NCBI GenBank assembly: GCA_964433755.1
Contig: CAYSSR010000002.1
Coordinates: 1 to 64,000 of the forward strand
Source: JAUVXJ01 sp964433755
GTDB lineage: Bacteria; Chloroflexota; Anaerolineae; UBA7937; B3-Chlor
Direction: 5' to 3'
Length of the DNA: 64,000 nt
In this document: in pieces, positions 25,652 through 34,725 of the stretch
How positions within the stretch are numbered: the first letter of the stretch is position 1
Layout of the letters: the number at the start of each line of letters is the position of its first letter
Program-made: the position numbers and the translations under genes
The notes under the pieces: model-generated
Told to the model about the DNA's origin: nothing
Seen by the model: only the letters and a program-made list of their open reading frames with translations
Databases searched by the model: none

Positions 25652-27202
25652 ATGAAGACGAATCCCAAGATCCGCAGATTGCGGGAACTGCGACGACAAG
25701 CGCAGCTAGCCGGTGGACAGGACCGCATCGATGCACAGCACGCCAAGGGCAAACTGACGGCGCGCGAACGCGTGCAACTGCTCGTGGACCCCGGTTCGTT
25801 CCGCGAACTGGATATGTTCGTCACCCACCGTACCACCGGCTTCGGGCTCGAAGACAAGAGGTACCTCAGCGACAGCGTGGTGACCGGCTGGGGAACCGTG
25901 GACGGCCGACTGATCTACGTCTTTTCGCAGGATTTCACCGTATTCGGCGGATCGTTGGGAGAGGTGCACGCTGAGAAGATCTGCAAGATTATGGACCTGG
26001 CCATGAAGAACGGTGCGCCCGTCATAGGCCTGAACGACTCCGGGGGCGCCCGCATCCAGGAGGGCGTAGTGTCTCTGGGTGCATACGCCGACATCTTCCT
26101 GCGCAACACTCTGGCCTCCGGCGTCATCCCACAGATCTCGGCCATCATGGGACCATGTGCAGGCGGGGCCGTCTACTCCCCGGCCATCACAGACTTCACC
26201 ATCATGGTGGAAGGCAGCAGCTACATGTTCATCACCGGTCCCGACGTCGTCAAGACCGTGACTCGCGAGGAGGTCACTTTCGAAGAGCTAGGAGGCGCCA
26301 GGGCACACAACACCATCAGTGGAGTCGCCCACTTCGCCGCTGAAGACGAAGAAGACTGCACGCGAATCATCCGCCAACTTCTCAGCTACATGCCCCAGAA
26401 CAACATGGAAGACCCTCCTCTAGCTACTCCCACCGACGACCCCCAGCGGATGGACGAAGAGCTAGACACCATCGTGCCCGACAGCTCCACCAAACCGTAT
26501 GATATGAAGGAGATCATCCGGCACGTCGTGGACAACGGAGAGTTCCTGGAAGTGCAGCAGCACTGGGCACAGAACATCATCATCGGCTTCGCTCGACTCA
26601 ACGGACGGTCCGTGGGCATCGTTGCCCAGGAGCCAGCGGTACTCGCGGGCGTCCTCGACATTAACGCCTCGGACAAAGCCGCCCGTTTCGTACGTTTCTG
26701 CGACTGCTTCAACATCCCTATCATCACCTTCGTCGATGTGCCCGGCTTCCTGCCCGGGGTCTCCCAGGAACACGGAGGCATCATACGACATGGAGCCAAG
26801 CTCCTCTACGCCTACTGTGAAGCCACGGTCCCCAAGATCACCATCATCACCCGCAAGGCGTACGGAGGAGCCTACGTGGTTATGAGCTCCAAGCACATCC
26901 GCGGAGACATCAGCTATGCCTGGCCCAGCGCTGAAATCGCAGTCATGGGACCGGAAGGGGCGGTGAACATCATCTTCAGGAAGGACATCGCCAAAGCAGA
27001 CGACCCACTGGCCAAGCGCGATGAGCTTGGAGAAGACTACCGCGAGAAGTTTGCACACCCATACGTCGCGGCTTCAAGAGGGTACATCGACGACGTGATA
27101 GAGCCTCGGGAGACGAGACCACGTCTCATAGAGGCACTGGAGACGCTCCAGGCCAAACGAGACCGCAACCCAGCCAAGAAGCACGGCAACATCCCGCTAT
27201 GA
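25652..27202 (+). CDS. Acyl-CoA carboxylase carboxyltransferase subunit (propionyl-CoA carboxylase beta / methylmalonyl-CoA decarboxylase alpha)
   Basis: 516-residue crotonase-fold carboxyltransferase. Diagnostic segments are KGKLTARERVQLLVDPGSF, FSQDFTVFGGSLGEVHAEKI, DSGGARIQEGV, the oxyanion-hole GPCAGGAVYSPA, and VDVPGFLPG/KAYGGAYVVM in the C-terminal half. It transfers carboxyl from biotin to propionyl-CoA or acetyl-CoA, or runs in reverse in a sodium-pumping decarboxylase. The probable partners, biotin carboxylase and BCCP, are 28 kb away at 55529-57528. ATG at 25652 preceded by CCAGGAG; a longer in-frame opening overlaps the previous gene and is rejected. Confidence 0.93.
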   Translation: MKTNPKIRRLRELRRQAQLAGGQDRIDAQHAKGKLTARERVQLLVDPGSFRELDMFVTHRTTGFGLEDKRYLSDSVVTGWGTVDGRLIYVFSQDFTVFGGSLGEVHAEKICKIMDLAMKNGAPVIGLNDSGGARIQEGVVSLGAYADIFLRNTLASGVIPQISAIMGPCAGGAVYSPAITDFTIMVEGSSYMFITGPDVVKTVTREEVTFEELGGARAHNTISGVAHFAAEDEEDCTRIIRQLLSYMPQNNMEDPPLATPTDDPQRMDEELDTIVPDSSTKPYDMKEIIRHVVDNGEFLEVQQHWAQNIIIGFARLNGRSVGIVAQEPAVLAGVLDINASDKAARFVRFCDCFNIPIITFVDVPGFLPGVSQEHGGIIRHGAKLLYAYCEATVPKITIITRKAYGGAYVVMSSKHIRGDISYAWPSAEIAVMGPEGAVNIIFRKDIAKADDPLAKRDELGEDYREKFAHPYVAASRGYIDDVIEPRETRPRLIEALETLQAKRDRNPAKKHGNIPL

Positions 27203-27645
27203 CGTCCGGCACGCAGCCAAGGCTCATCGAAGCAGGCAGTATGGCAGACTACACCATCGTCTTCGACGGAGGAAGTCGCGGCAACCCCGGCGTGGGATAT
27301 GGCAGCTACGCCTTGAGGCGGAATCGGGATGGCAAGCTGCGCAAACGCCGGCTGAACTTCGGCGAAGAGGTGACCTCAAACCAGGCGGAGTACCAGGCCC
27401 TCATCGCGGCACTGGAGGACCTGATCGGCACGATACTCAAAGCCAAGCGCACTCCGAAGGACTTCTCGCTGGAGATCAAAGGCGACAGCCGGCTGGTCCT
27501 GCACCAGTTGGAGGGGTCCTGGAAGACGAAGAGCCTCAGACTGATGCCCCTGCGCGACCGCGCCGAGGAACTGCTTGCGGAGTTGGGTTCCTACGAGCTA
27601 GCGTGGCAGCCGCGGGAGGATTCTGTCGAGGTCCTTGGACACTGA
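27199..27645 (+). CDS. Ribonuclease HI-like protein
   Basis: RNase H-fold protein of 148 residues (134 if started at 27241). The metal-binding acids are visible in FDGGSRGNPG (Asp), NQAEYQALIAAL (Glu) and IKGDSRLVLHQLEG (Asp). The usual C-terminal fourth acidic residue (in ADALA) is not seen; the protein ends at QPREDSVEVLGH. It overlaps the carboxyltransferase stop (ATGA). Hydrolysis of RNA in RNA-DNA hybrids is the family function. Whether the short end reflects a distinct subfamily or a truncated gene is open. Confidence 0.8.
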   Translation: MTSGTQPRLIEAGSMADYTIVFDGGSRGNPGVGYGSYALRRNRDGKLRKRRLNFGEEVTSNQAEYQALIAALEDLIGTILKAKRTPKDFSLEIKGDSRLVLHQLEGSWKTKSLRLMPLRDRAEELLAELGSYELAWQPREDSVEVLGH

Positions 27646-27695
27646 CACATCACCGGTGGCCATCCTGTGGTGTGCTCCACAGCCGCGCCCCCGTG

Positions 27696-29048
27696 CTAGA
27701 CGCCAGCGAAGATACGGAGAAACTCGCCTGTGAACTTGATGGACTGGAAGTAGTCCTCTACCCGTATGTTCTCGTTGGGGGCATGGATTCTCGACTGCGC
27801 GTGGCCCACTCCCAGGCCAGACACGGCTGGAATCCCCAGCGCCGCACTCAACGGATACATGGGCCCGCTTCCTGCCATCGTGGGGTAGACCACCGGCTCC
27901 TGACCATAGACGATCCTCGCGGCCTCGATAGCCGCCTGTGCCACTGGCGCTTCAACTGAGGACCTGGCAGGGTGCTCGCCGGAGAACGTGCCGATCTCCA
28001 CATCTTCGAACCCGTGTCGGTCCAGGTGCTTTCGAAGAAGAGACAGGACCAGGCCTGGCTCCAGACCCGGCACCAGTCGGAAATCGAGCTTGACCCTCGC
28101 CTCGCTCGGCAGTACAGTCTTGGCCCCCTCGCCAGTGTAGCCCGCCACCATCCCGCAGATGGTACAAGTCGGCGTGTAGAGCAGCTGCTCCACGGCATCA
28201 GCGCCCTCCACTCCGCCCAGGAACTCGGAGATTCCGAAATCCTGTCTGATCTTCTCGTCCTCGAAGGGGATCCTCTCGATCAGGTCCCGCTCCTCGACGG
28301 AGGGAGGAACCACGTGGTCCATCAGGCCGTCGACGGTGATCCGATCGTCTTCGTCCTTCAGTGTATTCAGTGCCCACACCAGTCTCCAGGCAGGGTTGGG
28401 CACAATGGGTGCGTAGGACGAATGCATGTCGCGGCAGGCACCACGGCAACGAAGCTCCACGTACAGAATGCCCTTCAGCCCCAGATACAGTTCGGGCCGC
28501 CCCGACACGTCCAGTCGTCCGCCTTCCCACAGGCAGCCATCCGCCCCCACCAGCAAGTCCTTGTTCTCCTCCACGAAGGCGTCGAGATGGGGGCTACCCA
28601 CCTCCTCCTCACCTTCGAACACGAACTTGACTCTCAAGGGCAACGCACCCTCCGTTGCCAGGTAGGCCTCTATGGCCTGTAGCCGCGAGACGAGATCACC
28701 CTTGTTGTCCGCAACTCCGCGGCAGTATAGGAAGCCCTCGCGGACCTGCGGGGAGAAGGGCTCTGATTCCCACAGCTCCAGAGGCTCTGGAGGTTGAACG
28801 TCGTAGTGATCGTAGATGATCAGCGTCCGCTCCCCCTCGCCGATCTCCCCGTAGACTACAGGAGGTCCACCCGGCACCTCTATCAAGCGTGCATCAGCAC
28901 CCAACGCCTGCACCATCTTCAACACGAGTTGGGCGGTCTCCGTCATGCCCACTCCCTGAGCAGCGATGCTTGGTTGACTACACAACCGTGTCAACTGGTC
29001 CAGGAATGGACCTTCGTGTTCGTCCACGTACTTGTAGAATTGCTCCAC
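27696..29048 (-). CDS. M20-family metallopeptidase (dipeptidase/deacylase)
   Basis: 450-residue two-zinc hydrolase of the ArgE/DapE/CPG2 superfamily, closest in layout to CNDP-like dipeptidases. The first zinc ligand is in IIYDHYDVQPP, the bridging Asp in GVADNKGDL, the catalytic Glu pair in FVFEGEEEVGSPHL, and the C-terminal histidine in SRIHAPNENI. The dimerisation domain (about 185-345) intervenes. GTG start at 29048 with GAGGGGGAAG upstream. Probable dipeptide or N-acyl amino acid hydrolysis in the cytoplasm. Confidence 0.9.
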   Translation of the reverse strand: MEQFYKYVDEHEGPFLDQLTRLCSQPSIAAQGVGMTETAQLVLKMVQALGADARLIEVPGGPPVVYGEIGEGERTLIIYDHYDVQPPEPLELWESEPFSPQVREGFLYCRGVADNKGDLVSRLQAIEAYLATEGALPLRVKFVFEGEEEVGSPHLDAFVEENKDLLVGADGCLWEGGRLDVSGRPELYLGLKGILYVELRCRGACRDMHSSYAPIVPNPAWRLVWALNTLKDEDDRITVDGLMDHVVPPSVEERDLIERIPFEDEKIRQDFGISEFLGGVEGADAVEQLLYTPTCTICGMVAGYTGEGAKTVLPSEARVKLDFRLVPGLEPGLVLSLLRKHLDRHGFEDVEIGTFSGEHPARSSVEAPVAQAAIEAARIVYGQEPVVYPTMAGSGPMYPLSAALGIPAVSGLGVGHAQSRIHAPNENIRVEDYFQSIKFTGEFLRIFAGV

Positions 29049-29143
29049 CGCTTCCCCCTCGAGCCTGGGTCATCTCGCACAGCGGCGCGCCTGACTCCGT
29101 CAGACGCGCCGAGCTACCCACCGTTTCGCGCGTCCCGCTGTCT

Positions 29144-29458
29144 CTACCCGGCCGCTGGCTGGATGATACTGATCACAGCCAACATCAGGTTCAGAACCAC
29201 CAGCAGGATACACCCTGCGAACACCCCCTCTGCTACCGCCTGCGCCTTCGTCTTCTGCTCACTCCTGAAGTAGGACATCAGGACCACGAAAGCCAGGGGC
29301 GTGAAGAACTGGAACGCAATGCCGACCCACGGCAGTTGGTGTAGTCCCAGGCCCACTGCCATCCAACTGAGTACGACGACGACGACCCCCAGAGCCACGT
29401 TCTGGCTGATCATCGTCCAGTCCATTCCGCGCCTCCCACTCTTGGCACCTTTGGCCAT
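29144..29458 (-). CDS. Small membrane protein, three predicted segments
   Basis: 104 residues with a positively charged N-terminus (KGAKSGRRG) and three hydrophobic stretches near residues 20-37, 45-63 and 78-98, a polar KSEQ-rich loop (SEQKTKAQAV) between the last two. GGAGGGGTGGAGAG precedes the ATG. I do not recognise the family. It lies 95 bp upstream of the M20 peptidase on the same strand and may share its transcript. Confidence 0.65.
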   Translation of the reverse strand: MAKGAKSGRRGMDWTMISQNVALGVVVVVLSWMAVGLGLHQLPWVGIAFQFFTPLAFVVLMSYFRSEQKTKAQAVAEGVFAGCILLVVLNLMLAVISIIQPAAG

Positions 29459-29672
29459 CTCTCCACCCCTCCTATCCGACTGCCACCACTACTATCCACG
29501 GGCAGCGCAAGACCCATACCACTCTATTGGCATTCAGATCGCCTGCACACACCCCTTCCTCCCCCAGCTCGAGTCATCCTCGGCTGACAGGCGACGTCGC
29601 TAGGGTGTTCCAGGAAGGTCCTCAACGAACCGCCCGCGCCGCCGGCCCGAGAGGACGGGCCACGGGACGAGA

Positions 29673-30293
29673 TCACTTGAACCAAGGGTTGAACTGCTTC
29701 TCGCGTCCTATGGTCGTCGGCGCGCCATGCCCTGTATACGCCACCGTGTCATCAGGCATGGTGAAGAGCCGGGTTTGGATGCTGTGCATCAGCGTCTCCC
29801 AGCTCCCTCCGGGCAGGTCGACTCGCCCCACGCCCATGGCAAAAAGGGTGTCTCCGCAGAAGACCACCCCATCACCGACGAGAGAGATACCACCCAGGCT
29901 GTGCCCCGGTGTGTGGATCACCTGAAGGCTTTCGTCCCCGAAGGAGATCTCGTCGCCTTCACTCAGCAGCACGTCGGCAGGGGGACCAGGAGAGAGAACG
30001 CCGAGCATGCGGGCATAACCCCCTTGATCCGTCACCAACCATTCCGCGTCATCCTCGTGGATCGCTATCGGCGCACCTGTAGCCTCCTTCACGGGGCGGT
30101 TGGCCGCGATGTGATCTATGTGCCCGTGAGTATTGACGATCTGCTTGATGGTCAAGCCAAGCTGTTCCACACGATCGAGAATCAGAGGTGCGTCTCCGCC
30201 GGGGTCGATGATGATTCCTTCCTTGGTGTTCTCGCAACCTACCAGGTAGCAGTTGCACTGCAACATGCCCACGACCAGTCTGTCAACTATCAT
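29673..30293 (-). CDS. Metallo-beta-lactamase fold hydrolase, glyoxalase II-like
   Basis: 206 residues with the binuclear metal motif H56-x-H58-x-D60-H61 (NTHGHIDHIAAN), then TPGHSLGG, CGDTLF and YTGHGAPT, in the order seen in glyoxalase II-like MBL proteins of about 200 residues. Likely hydrolyses a thioester such as S-lactoylglutathione-type or other acyl-thiol compounds. A near-consensus promoter lies 34-62 bp upstream of the ATG. Divergently placed from proS. Confidence 0.9.
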   Translation of the reverse strand: MIVDRLVVGMLQCNCYLVGCENTKEGIIIDPGGDAPLILDRVEQLGLTIKQIVNTHGHIDHIAANRPVKEATGAPIAIHEDDAEWLVTDQGGYARMLGVLSPGPPADVLLSEGDEISFGDESLQVIHTPGHSLGGISLVGDGVVFCGDTLFAMGVGRVDLPGGSWETLMHSIQTRLFTMPDDTVAYTGHGAPTTIGREKQFNPWFK

Positions 30294-30326
30294 ACACCCA
30301 TCCTTAGCAGCAAACGTATTGAAAAG

Positions 30327-30355
30327 ATTCTACGCTGTTGTCCGGATTTTGTCAA
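30327..30355 (-). promoter_or_regulatory. Sigma-70 promoter of the MBL hydrolase
   Basis: Minus strand: -35 TTGACA (perfect), 17-bp spacer, -10 TAGAAT (5 of 6). It ends 33 bp before the ATG at 30293. Confidence 0.75.
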
Positions 30356-30509
30356 CCCTCTGCTGGTCCCGCTTGCCAACCACGGCTTCCACGGCGACAA
30401 TCAGTCTGGCCTGGAGGTGAACACAGATCGGCGCGTAATCCTCGCGGGCATGTGTGCTTCCCGGGCGTCTCGTAGACTGCTCACGCTGGCAAAGAAGGAG
30501 GATCGTGAC

Positions 30510-32213
30510 GTGCGACTATCGAAGGTCTTCGGCAACACGCTCCGGGAGGCCCCTGCAGAGACACAGATGGCCAGCCACCGGCTCCTCCTGCGGGCGGGTA
30601 TGATCCGCCAGGTGGCAACCGGGATCTACGGCTACATGCCTCTCGGGTGGAGGGTGCTCCAGAAGATCGAAGGTATCTTGAGAGAGGAGATGAACGCCAT
30701 CGGGGGCCAGGAGATGCACATGCCGTCTGCTCAGCCTGCCGAGCTGTGGGAGGAGACGGGCCGCTACACAGAAGCTGGGCAGGTGCTGGCCCGCTTCCGC
30801 GACAGGACCGGTCGCGAGCTCGTACTGGGGATCACCCACGAGGAGGTGGTCACCGACCTCGCCCGGCGGGAGATCCACTCCTACCGCCAACTGCCCTTCG
30901 TGGTCTACCAGATTCAGACCAAGTTCCGCGACGAACCACGCTCCAGAGGAGGTCTGATCAGGGCTCGTGAGTTCACCATGAAAGATGCCTACAGCTTCCA
31001 CGCCGACCAGGCTGATCTGGACTCCTTCTACCCTCGCATATACCAGGCCTATCTCAACGTGTTCCAGCGTTGCGGCGTGGATGCCGTCCCCGTCGAGGCG
31101 GACCCGGGCTTGATGGGCGGGGCCGCTTCCCACGAGTTCATGGCCTTGAGCGAGGCTGGTGAAGACACCTTGATTTCGTGTAACGATTGTGGATACGCAG
31201 CCAACGCGGAGAGCGCTCAAGCCCGGAGAGACGTCTCCGTGGCTGAGGAACCCGAGAACCTTCAGGAGGTAGCCACCCCAGGGATGACCACCATCGAAGA
31301 CGTGGCTGCCTACCTCGGTGTCAAGCCCAAGCAAACGCTGAAAGCTCTGTTCTACGCAGCCGGAGGCAAAGTGGTGTTCGTCGTCATTCGAGGGGATCTG
31401 GAGGTAAACGAGACCAAACTCGCCCGTCTGTTGAGGATCCCGGAGTTGAGACTGGCCACCCAGGACGAGGTGGCCGAGGCTGGCATAGTGGCAGGCTATG
31501 CATCGCCGGTGGGCTGCGGGGGGGCCTTCACCACCGTGGGCGATGATTCCATTGCATGGGGCAGCAACTTCGTCGCTGGCGCCAACAAGGAAGGCTATCA
31601 CCTGCGCAGTGTGAACTACCCGCGCGATTTCCAGGTTGATATGTTGGGCGACATCGCCGCCGTGCAGGAAGGCGATGCCTGCAGTCGCTGTGGAGGGGTC
31701 CTGAAAGCAGCGAGAGGAATAGAACTCGGTCACATCTTCAAACTAGGCACCAGGTACAGCGAGCTTCTCGGTGCCCGTTTCCTGGACCCGGAGGGTACGA
31801 GCCTACCCCTGGTTATGGGCTGCTACGGTATCGGCACAGGGCGACTCATGGCCACGGCGGTGGAGCAGTCCCACGACGACCACGGCATTGTCTGGCCAGC
31901 CGCCATAGCCCCGTTCCAGATACACCTCATCGCTCTGGGCACCGAGACTCAAGCCCTGGAGACCGCGGCATCGTTATATGAGGATCTGACCGAGAGAGGC
32001 TACGACATCCTCTACGACGACAGAGATGAGAGCGCAGGGGTCAAGTTCAACGACGCTGATCTCATCGGAATTCCACTTCGACTTACCGTCAGTCCTCGCA
32101 GCCTTGCTGCGGGAGGCGTTGAAGCCAAGCTCCGTTCTGCCAGTGAGAAGGAGATTCTTGCCCTGGAGGGCATCGAGGCAGGAATCCAGAACCTGTTGGG
32201 CTCAGCCACGTAG
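30510..32213 (+). CDS. proS: Prolyl-tRNA synthetase, bacterial type with editing domain
   Basis: Charges tRNA-Pro with proline. The 567-residue protein is the long bacterial form: class II catalytic core (THEEVVTDLARREI, motif 2 FRDEPRSRGGLIRAREFTMKDAYSFH), the inserted Ala-tRNA-Pro editing domain (about residues 245-370, KTLKALFY-like), then motif 3 (VMGCYGIGTGRLM) and the anticodon domain. GTG at 30510 sits 8 nt after AAGGAGG. The open frame extends 780 bp upstream without similarity and overlaps the MBL gene antisense, so it is rejected. No T-box leader seen. Confidence 0.95.
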   Translation: MRLSKVFGNTLREAPAETQMASHRLLLRAGMIRQVATGIYGYMPLGWRVLQKIEGILREEMNAIGGQEMHMPSAQPAELWEETGRYTEAGQVLARFRDRTGRELVLGITHEEVVTDLARREIHSYRQLPFVVYQIQTKFRDEPRSRGGLIRAREFTMKDAYSFHADQADLDSFYPRIYQAYLNVFQRCGVDAVPVEADPGLMGGAASHEFMALSEAGEDTLISCNDCGYAANAESAQARRDVSVAEEPENLQEVATPGMTTIEDVAAYLGVKPKQTLKALFYAAGGKVVFVVIRGDLEVNETKLARLLRIPELRLATQDEVAEAGIVAGYASPVGCGGAFTTVGDDSIAWGSNFVAGANKEGYHLRSVNYPRDFQVDMLGDIAAVQEGDACSRCGGVLKAARGIELGHIFKLGTRYSELLGARFLDPEGTSLPLVMGCYGIGTGRLMATAVEQSHDDHGIVWPAAIAPFQIHLIALGTETQALETAASLYEDLTERGYDILYDDRDESAGVKFNDADLIGIPLRLTVSPRSLAAGGVEAKLRSASEKEILALEGIEAGIQNLLGSAT

Positions 32214-32417
32214 CAGCCTGCGTGCAGCGATACCGAGGCAGCCCGGCTGACAAGCTCCACGCACTACCCGGTACTCGCTCAGGCCAGGGTCAGCCACAGA
32301 CAGCCGTGCATGGACGCTGGGTCTGGTCTGCGGCCATCGTGACCTCTCTCCAGGGAGAATACAAGGGATTCCAGCGAAGGTGCTCCAACCGCAGCGCAAG
32401 ATTCCTCCGCTGAGGTC

Positions 32418-32446
32418 TTGCGGAATCTCCGGAAATGTGCTATAAT
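32418..32446 (+). promoter_or_regulatory. Sigma-70 promoter of the nusA operon
   Basis: -35 TTGCGG, 17-bp spacer, -10 TATAAT (perfect). Predicted transcription start near 32453, giving a leader of about 140 nt that includes the hairpin at 32472. Confidence 0.75.
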
Positions 32447-32471
32447 ACCAAATAAGTCGTCCTCCCCTCGA

Positions 32472-32494
32472 AAAAGTGGGCATGCCCCACTTTT
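32472..32494 (+). terminator. Terminator-like hairpin in the nusA leader (candidate attenuator)
   Basis: Perfect 9-bp stem AAAAGTGGG-CATGC-CCCACTTTT, followed by CTTATT. A GC-rich core with a T-run directly after it has the form of an intrinsic terminator, and it sits about 20-40 nt after the predicted start of the nusA transcript. It is too far from proS, and on the wrong side of the promoter, to serve only as the proS terminator. Confidence 0.6.
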
Positions 32495-32591
32495 CTTATT
32501 GTGGATGGCTGAGGGAGTCGGCAGTGCGGTGAGCGACGACGACTAGGCTAGTCTCAGTCTGGGAAGCTGCGGGCCAAGGGACCAGTCAAGA

Positions 32592-34412
32592 ATGAAGACC
32601 GATTTCATCAGGGCAATCAATCAAGTCTGTGCAGAGCGCGGTCTCACTGTCGAGGTCGTCCTCGAGCTCGTCGAACAGGCGCTGGCGTCCGCGTACAAGC
32701 GTGATTTCAGTCCCGCCCAGTACGTGGAAGCCAAGATCGATCCTCACTCCGGCGAACTCACCATGTTCACCGGCAAGGAAGCGGTGGAAACGGTCGAGAC
32801 TCCCGAGAGCCAGATGGACATGGCGGACGCCAGGGCGCTCAAGCCTGATGCGGAGGCGGGTGAGATCATCTACGTTGAGGCTAATCCGCCGGACTTTGGG
32901 CGGATCGCTGCGCAGACCGCGAAGCAGGTGATCCTCCAGCGCATCAGGGAGGCTGAGCGTGACGCGCTCTACGATTCCTTCGTCGGGCGAGAGGGCGAGA
33001 TAGTCGGCGGCACCGTACACAGCATGGACGCCCGGGGCATCACCATCAACCTGGGACGCATCGAGGCATTGATTCCTCGCAGCCAGCAGGTGCCCAACGA
33101 GCGGTACTTCATCAGGCAGAAGCTGCGGGTGCTCATTTTGGAGGTGAACAGGACCAGCCGGGGGCCAGAGATCATCGCATCCCGCAGCCACCCAGACATG
33201 CTTCGCCGCCTGCTTGAAGTGGAAGTGCCTGAGATCTACAACGGCTTGGTGGAGATCAAGGCCATCGCTCGTGAAGCAGGCTCGCGCGCCAAGGTTGCCG
33301 TGGCAGCCGTTCAGCAGGGAATAGACCCCGTCGGCGCCTGCGTCGGGATGAGGGGTGTCAGGATTCAGAGCATCGTTAGTGAACTCAACGGAGAGAAGAT
33401 CGACGTGATCGGCTGGAGCCGCGATCCCAAGGAGTTCATCAGCAAGTCCCTCAGTCCAGCTAGGCCGCTGGGGGTGGAACTTGCTGAGGACGACGAGGCG
33501 GGCAACACAGCCACCGTCATCGTTCCGGACAAGGAGCTATCCCTGGCCATCGGTAGAGAGGGCCAGAACGCACGACTGGCCGCCAAGCTGACAGGCTGGC
33601 GCATAGACATCATCGGTGCAACGGAGGCGGCCGAACGAGCCGTGCGAAGAGCTGAAGAGGAGGCGATTCGCGCAGCCGCGAGGGCAGAGATCTCCGAAGA
33701 CATGCCCCTCGAGCGATTGGGCATCTCTACACGGGCCGTCAATGTTCTCGCAGGCGAGGGAATAGCCAACCTCGTCCAACTGCTGGACAAGATGGATGAG
33801 GGCACCGATGCTCTTGGCGACATCCGAGGGATGGGACCGAAGTCAGTTCAGGAGATAGAGGAGATCATCCAGCAGCGCGAAGTACGTAGCATCCTTGGCC
33901 GAGAGTTGAAGATCGTCGAGGAGCCTCCGGAACCAGAAGAGGTCGTGGAAGAGACACCAACCTCCGTCGAGAAAGAGGCCGTCCCGGCAGAGGCAGAACA
34001 GGAAGCTGAGGTCTTGGAGTCCAGCGAGGAAGCATTGCCGACGATGGAGGCAGCAGAGGAGGCTGCCCCATCCCCTCTCGTGGAGGAAGCTGCCCAGGAA
34101 GAGAAACCGGTTGAGTCCTTGATAGAGGGCACGAAGGAAGAGGAAGAGACTCAGGAGGAGCGCCCAGAGGCTCCCGTGGTTGCACCACCTGCCGATGAGT
34201 TGCTGCTCGGAGACCAGGAGCAGGGACGCAAGAAGAGGAAGACCAAGAGGCTGGTCTACGATGAGACTCTGGGCGAAGTCGTCGCGCGCAAGGTGAGGAA
34301 ACCAGGCCGCCGCCGCGAAGACTGGGAGGCGACCGTCGAGGACTGGAGATCCGAGCCTGGAGAGATCGAGCTCACCGAGGATCTGGAAGAGGAAGATGAG
34401 TCGGAAGAGTAG
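32592..34412 (+). CDS. nusA: Transcription termination/antitermination factor NusA
   Basis: 606 residues. N-terminal RNAP-binding domain (1-130), S1 domain (EGEIVGGTVHSMDARGITINLG, about 135-200), then two KH domains (RAKVAVAAVQQGIDPVGACVGMRGVRI and DKELSLAIGREGQNARLAAKLTGW, to about 345). A helix-hairpin-helix module resembling the RpoA C-terminal domain (LGISTRAVNVLAGEGI, GMGPKSVQEI, about 375-430) and a 170-residue acidic, low-complexity tail follow. The tail is not part of common NusA, though HhH repeats occur in many. Starts an operon running to rtcB. Confidence 0.95.
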   Translation: MKTDFIRAINQVCAERGLTVEVVLELVEQALASAYKRDFSPAQYVEAKIDPHSGELTMFTGKEAVETVETPESQMDMADARALKPDAEAGEIIYVEANPPDFGRIAAQTAKQVILQRIREAERDALYDSFVGREGEIVGGTVHSMDARGITINLGRIEALIPRSQQVPNERYFIRQKLRVLILEVNRTSRGPEIIASRSHPDMLRRLLEVEVPEIYNGLVEIKAIAREAGSRAKVAVAAVQQGIDPVGACVGMRGVRIQSIVSELNGEKIDVIGWSRDPKEFISKSLSPARPLGVELAEDDEAGNTATVIVPDKELSLAIGREGQNARLAAKLTGWRIDIIGATEAAERAVRRAEEEAIRAAARAEISEDMPLERLGISTRAVNVLAGEGIANLVQLLDKMDEGTDALGDIRGMGPKSVQEIEEIIQQREVRSILGRELKIVEEPPEPEEVVEETPTSVEKEAVPAEAEQEAEVLESSEEALPTMEAAEEAAPSPLVEEAAQEEKPVESLIEGTKEEEETQEERPEAPVVAPPADELLLGDQEQGRKKRKTKRLVYDETLGEVVARKVRKPGRRREDWEATVEDWRSEPGEIELTEDLEEEDESEE

Positions 34413-34725
34413 CCAAGGGCCTCGCAGGCGCGTGCCGCAACGCACCTGCGTTGCCTGCCGACGGGTTCGTCCTGCCAGAGAGCTGATGAGAATCGTGCGC
34501 CTGCCCACAGGAGGCGTGGAGTTGGACGAGACGCACAAGAAGCCCGGGCGAGGGGCCTATCTGTGTCAGAGCAGAGCGTGTTGGGAGACAGCTTTGGCCA
34601 AGAAGCTCCTCGAACACGCGCTGAAGACCGAGATAGCACAAGAGGAGAAGGACGCCTTGTGGCAACGATGCCGCACGTTGCCGGCGGAATCCGCCGAGCA
34701 GAGCGCTGCCCTGGCTCGTGGGTAG
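34396..34725 (+). CDS. ylxR: YlxR/RnpM family protein (DUF448)
   Basis: 109-residue small basic protein. The N-terminus RTCVACRRVRPARELMRIVR and the GRGAYLCQSRACWETAL segment are the family signature. In Bacillus subtilis the homologue RnpM binds and modulates RNase P RNA. It overlaps the 3' end of nusA by 17 bp, as expected for the nusA-ylxR-(ylxQ)-infB order. The C-terminal 30 residues are not conserved. Confidence 0.93.
   Translation: MSRKSSQGPRRRVPQRTCVACRRVRPARELMRIVRLPTGGVELDETHKKPGRGAYLCQSRACWETALAKKLLEHALKTEIAQEEKDALWQRCRTLPAESAEQSAALARG

Larger units (their letters stand above)
32214..32591 (+). other. Intergenic region with nusA promoter and leader hairpin
   Basis: 378 bp between proS and nusA. 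It holds a strong promoter (32418-32446) and a terminator-like hairpin (32472-32494). rimP, which usually precedes nusA, is absent; I checked all frames for its signatures and saw none. Confidence 0.6.

Noticed and set aside
27972..28682. 236-codon plus-strand frame within the M20 peptidase
   Set aside because: Antisense shadow with no recognisable motif.
29727..30509. Long in-frame extension upstream of proS
   Set aside because: It lies antisense to the MBL hydrolase, has no similarity, and a GTG with a strong ribosome site at 30510 gives the correct ProRS N-terminus.
30516..31733. 405-codon minus-strand frame within proS
   Set aside because: Shadow of proS caused by high GC; no family motif and no ribosome site.
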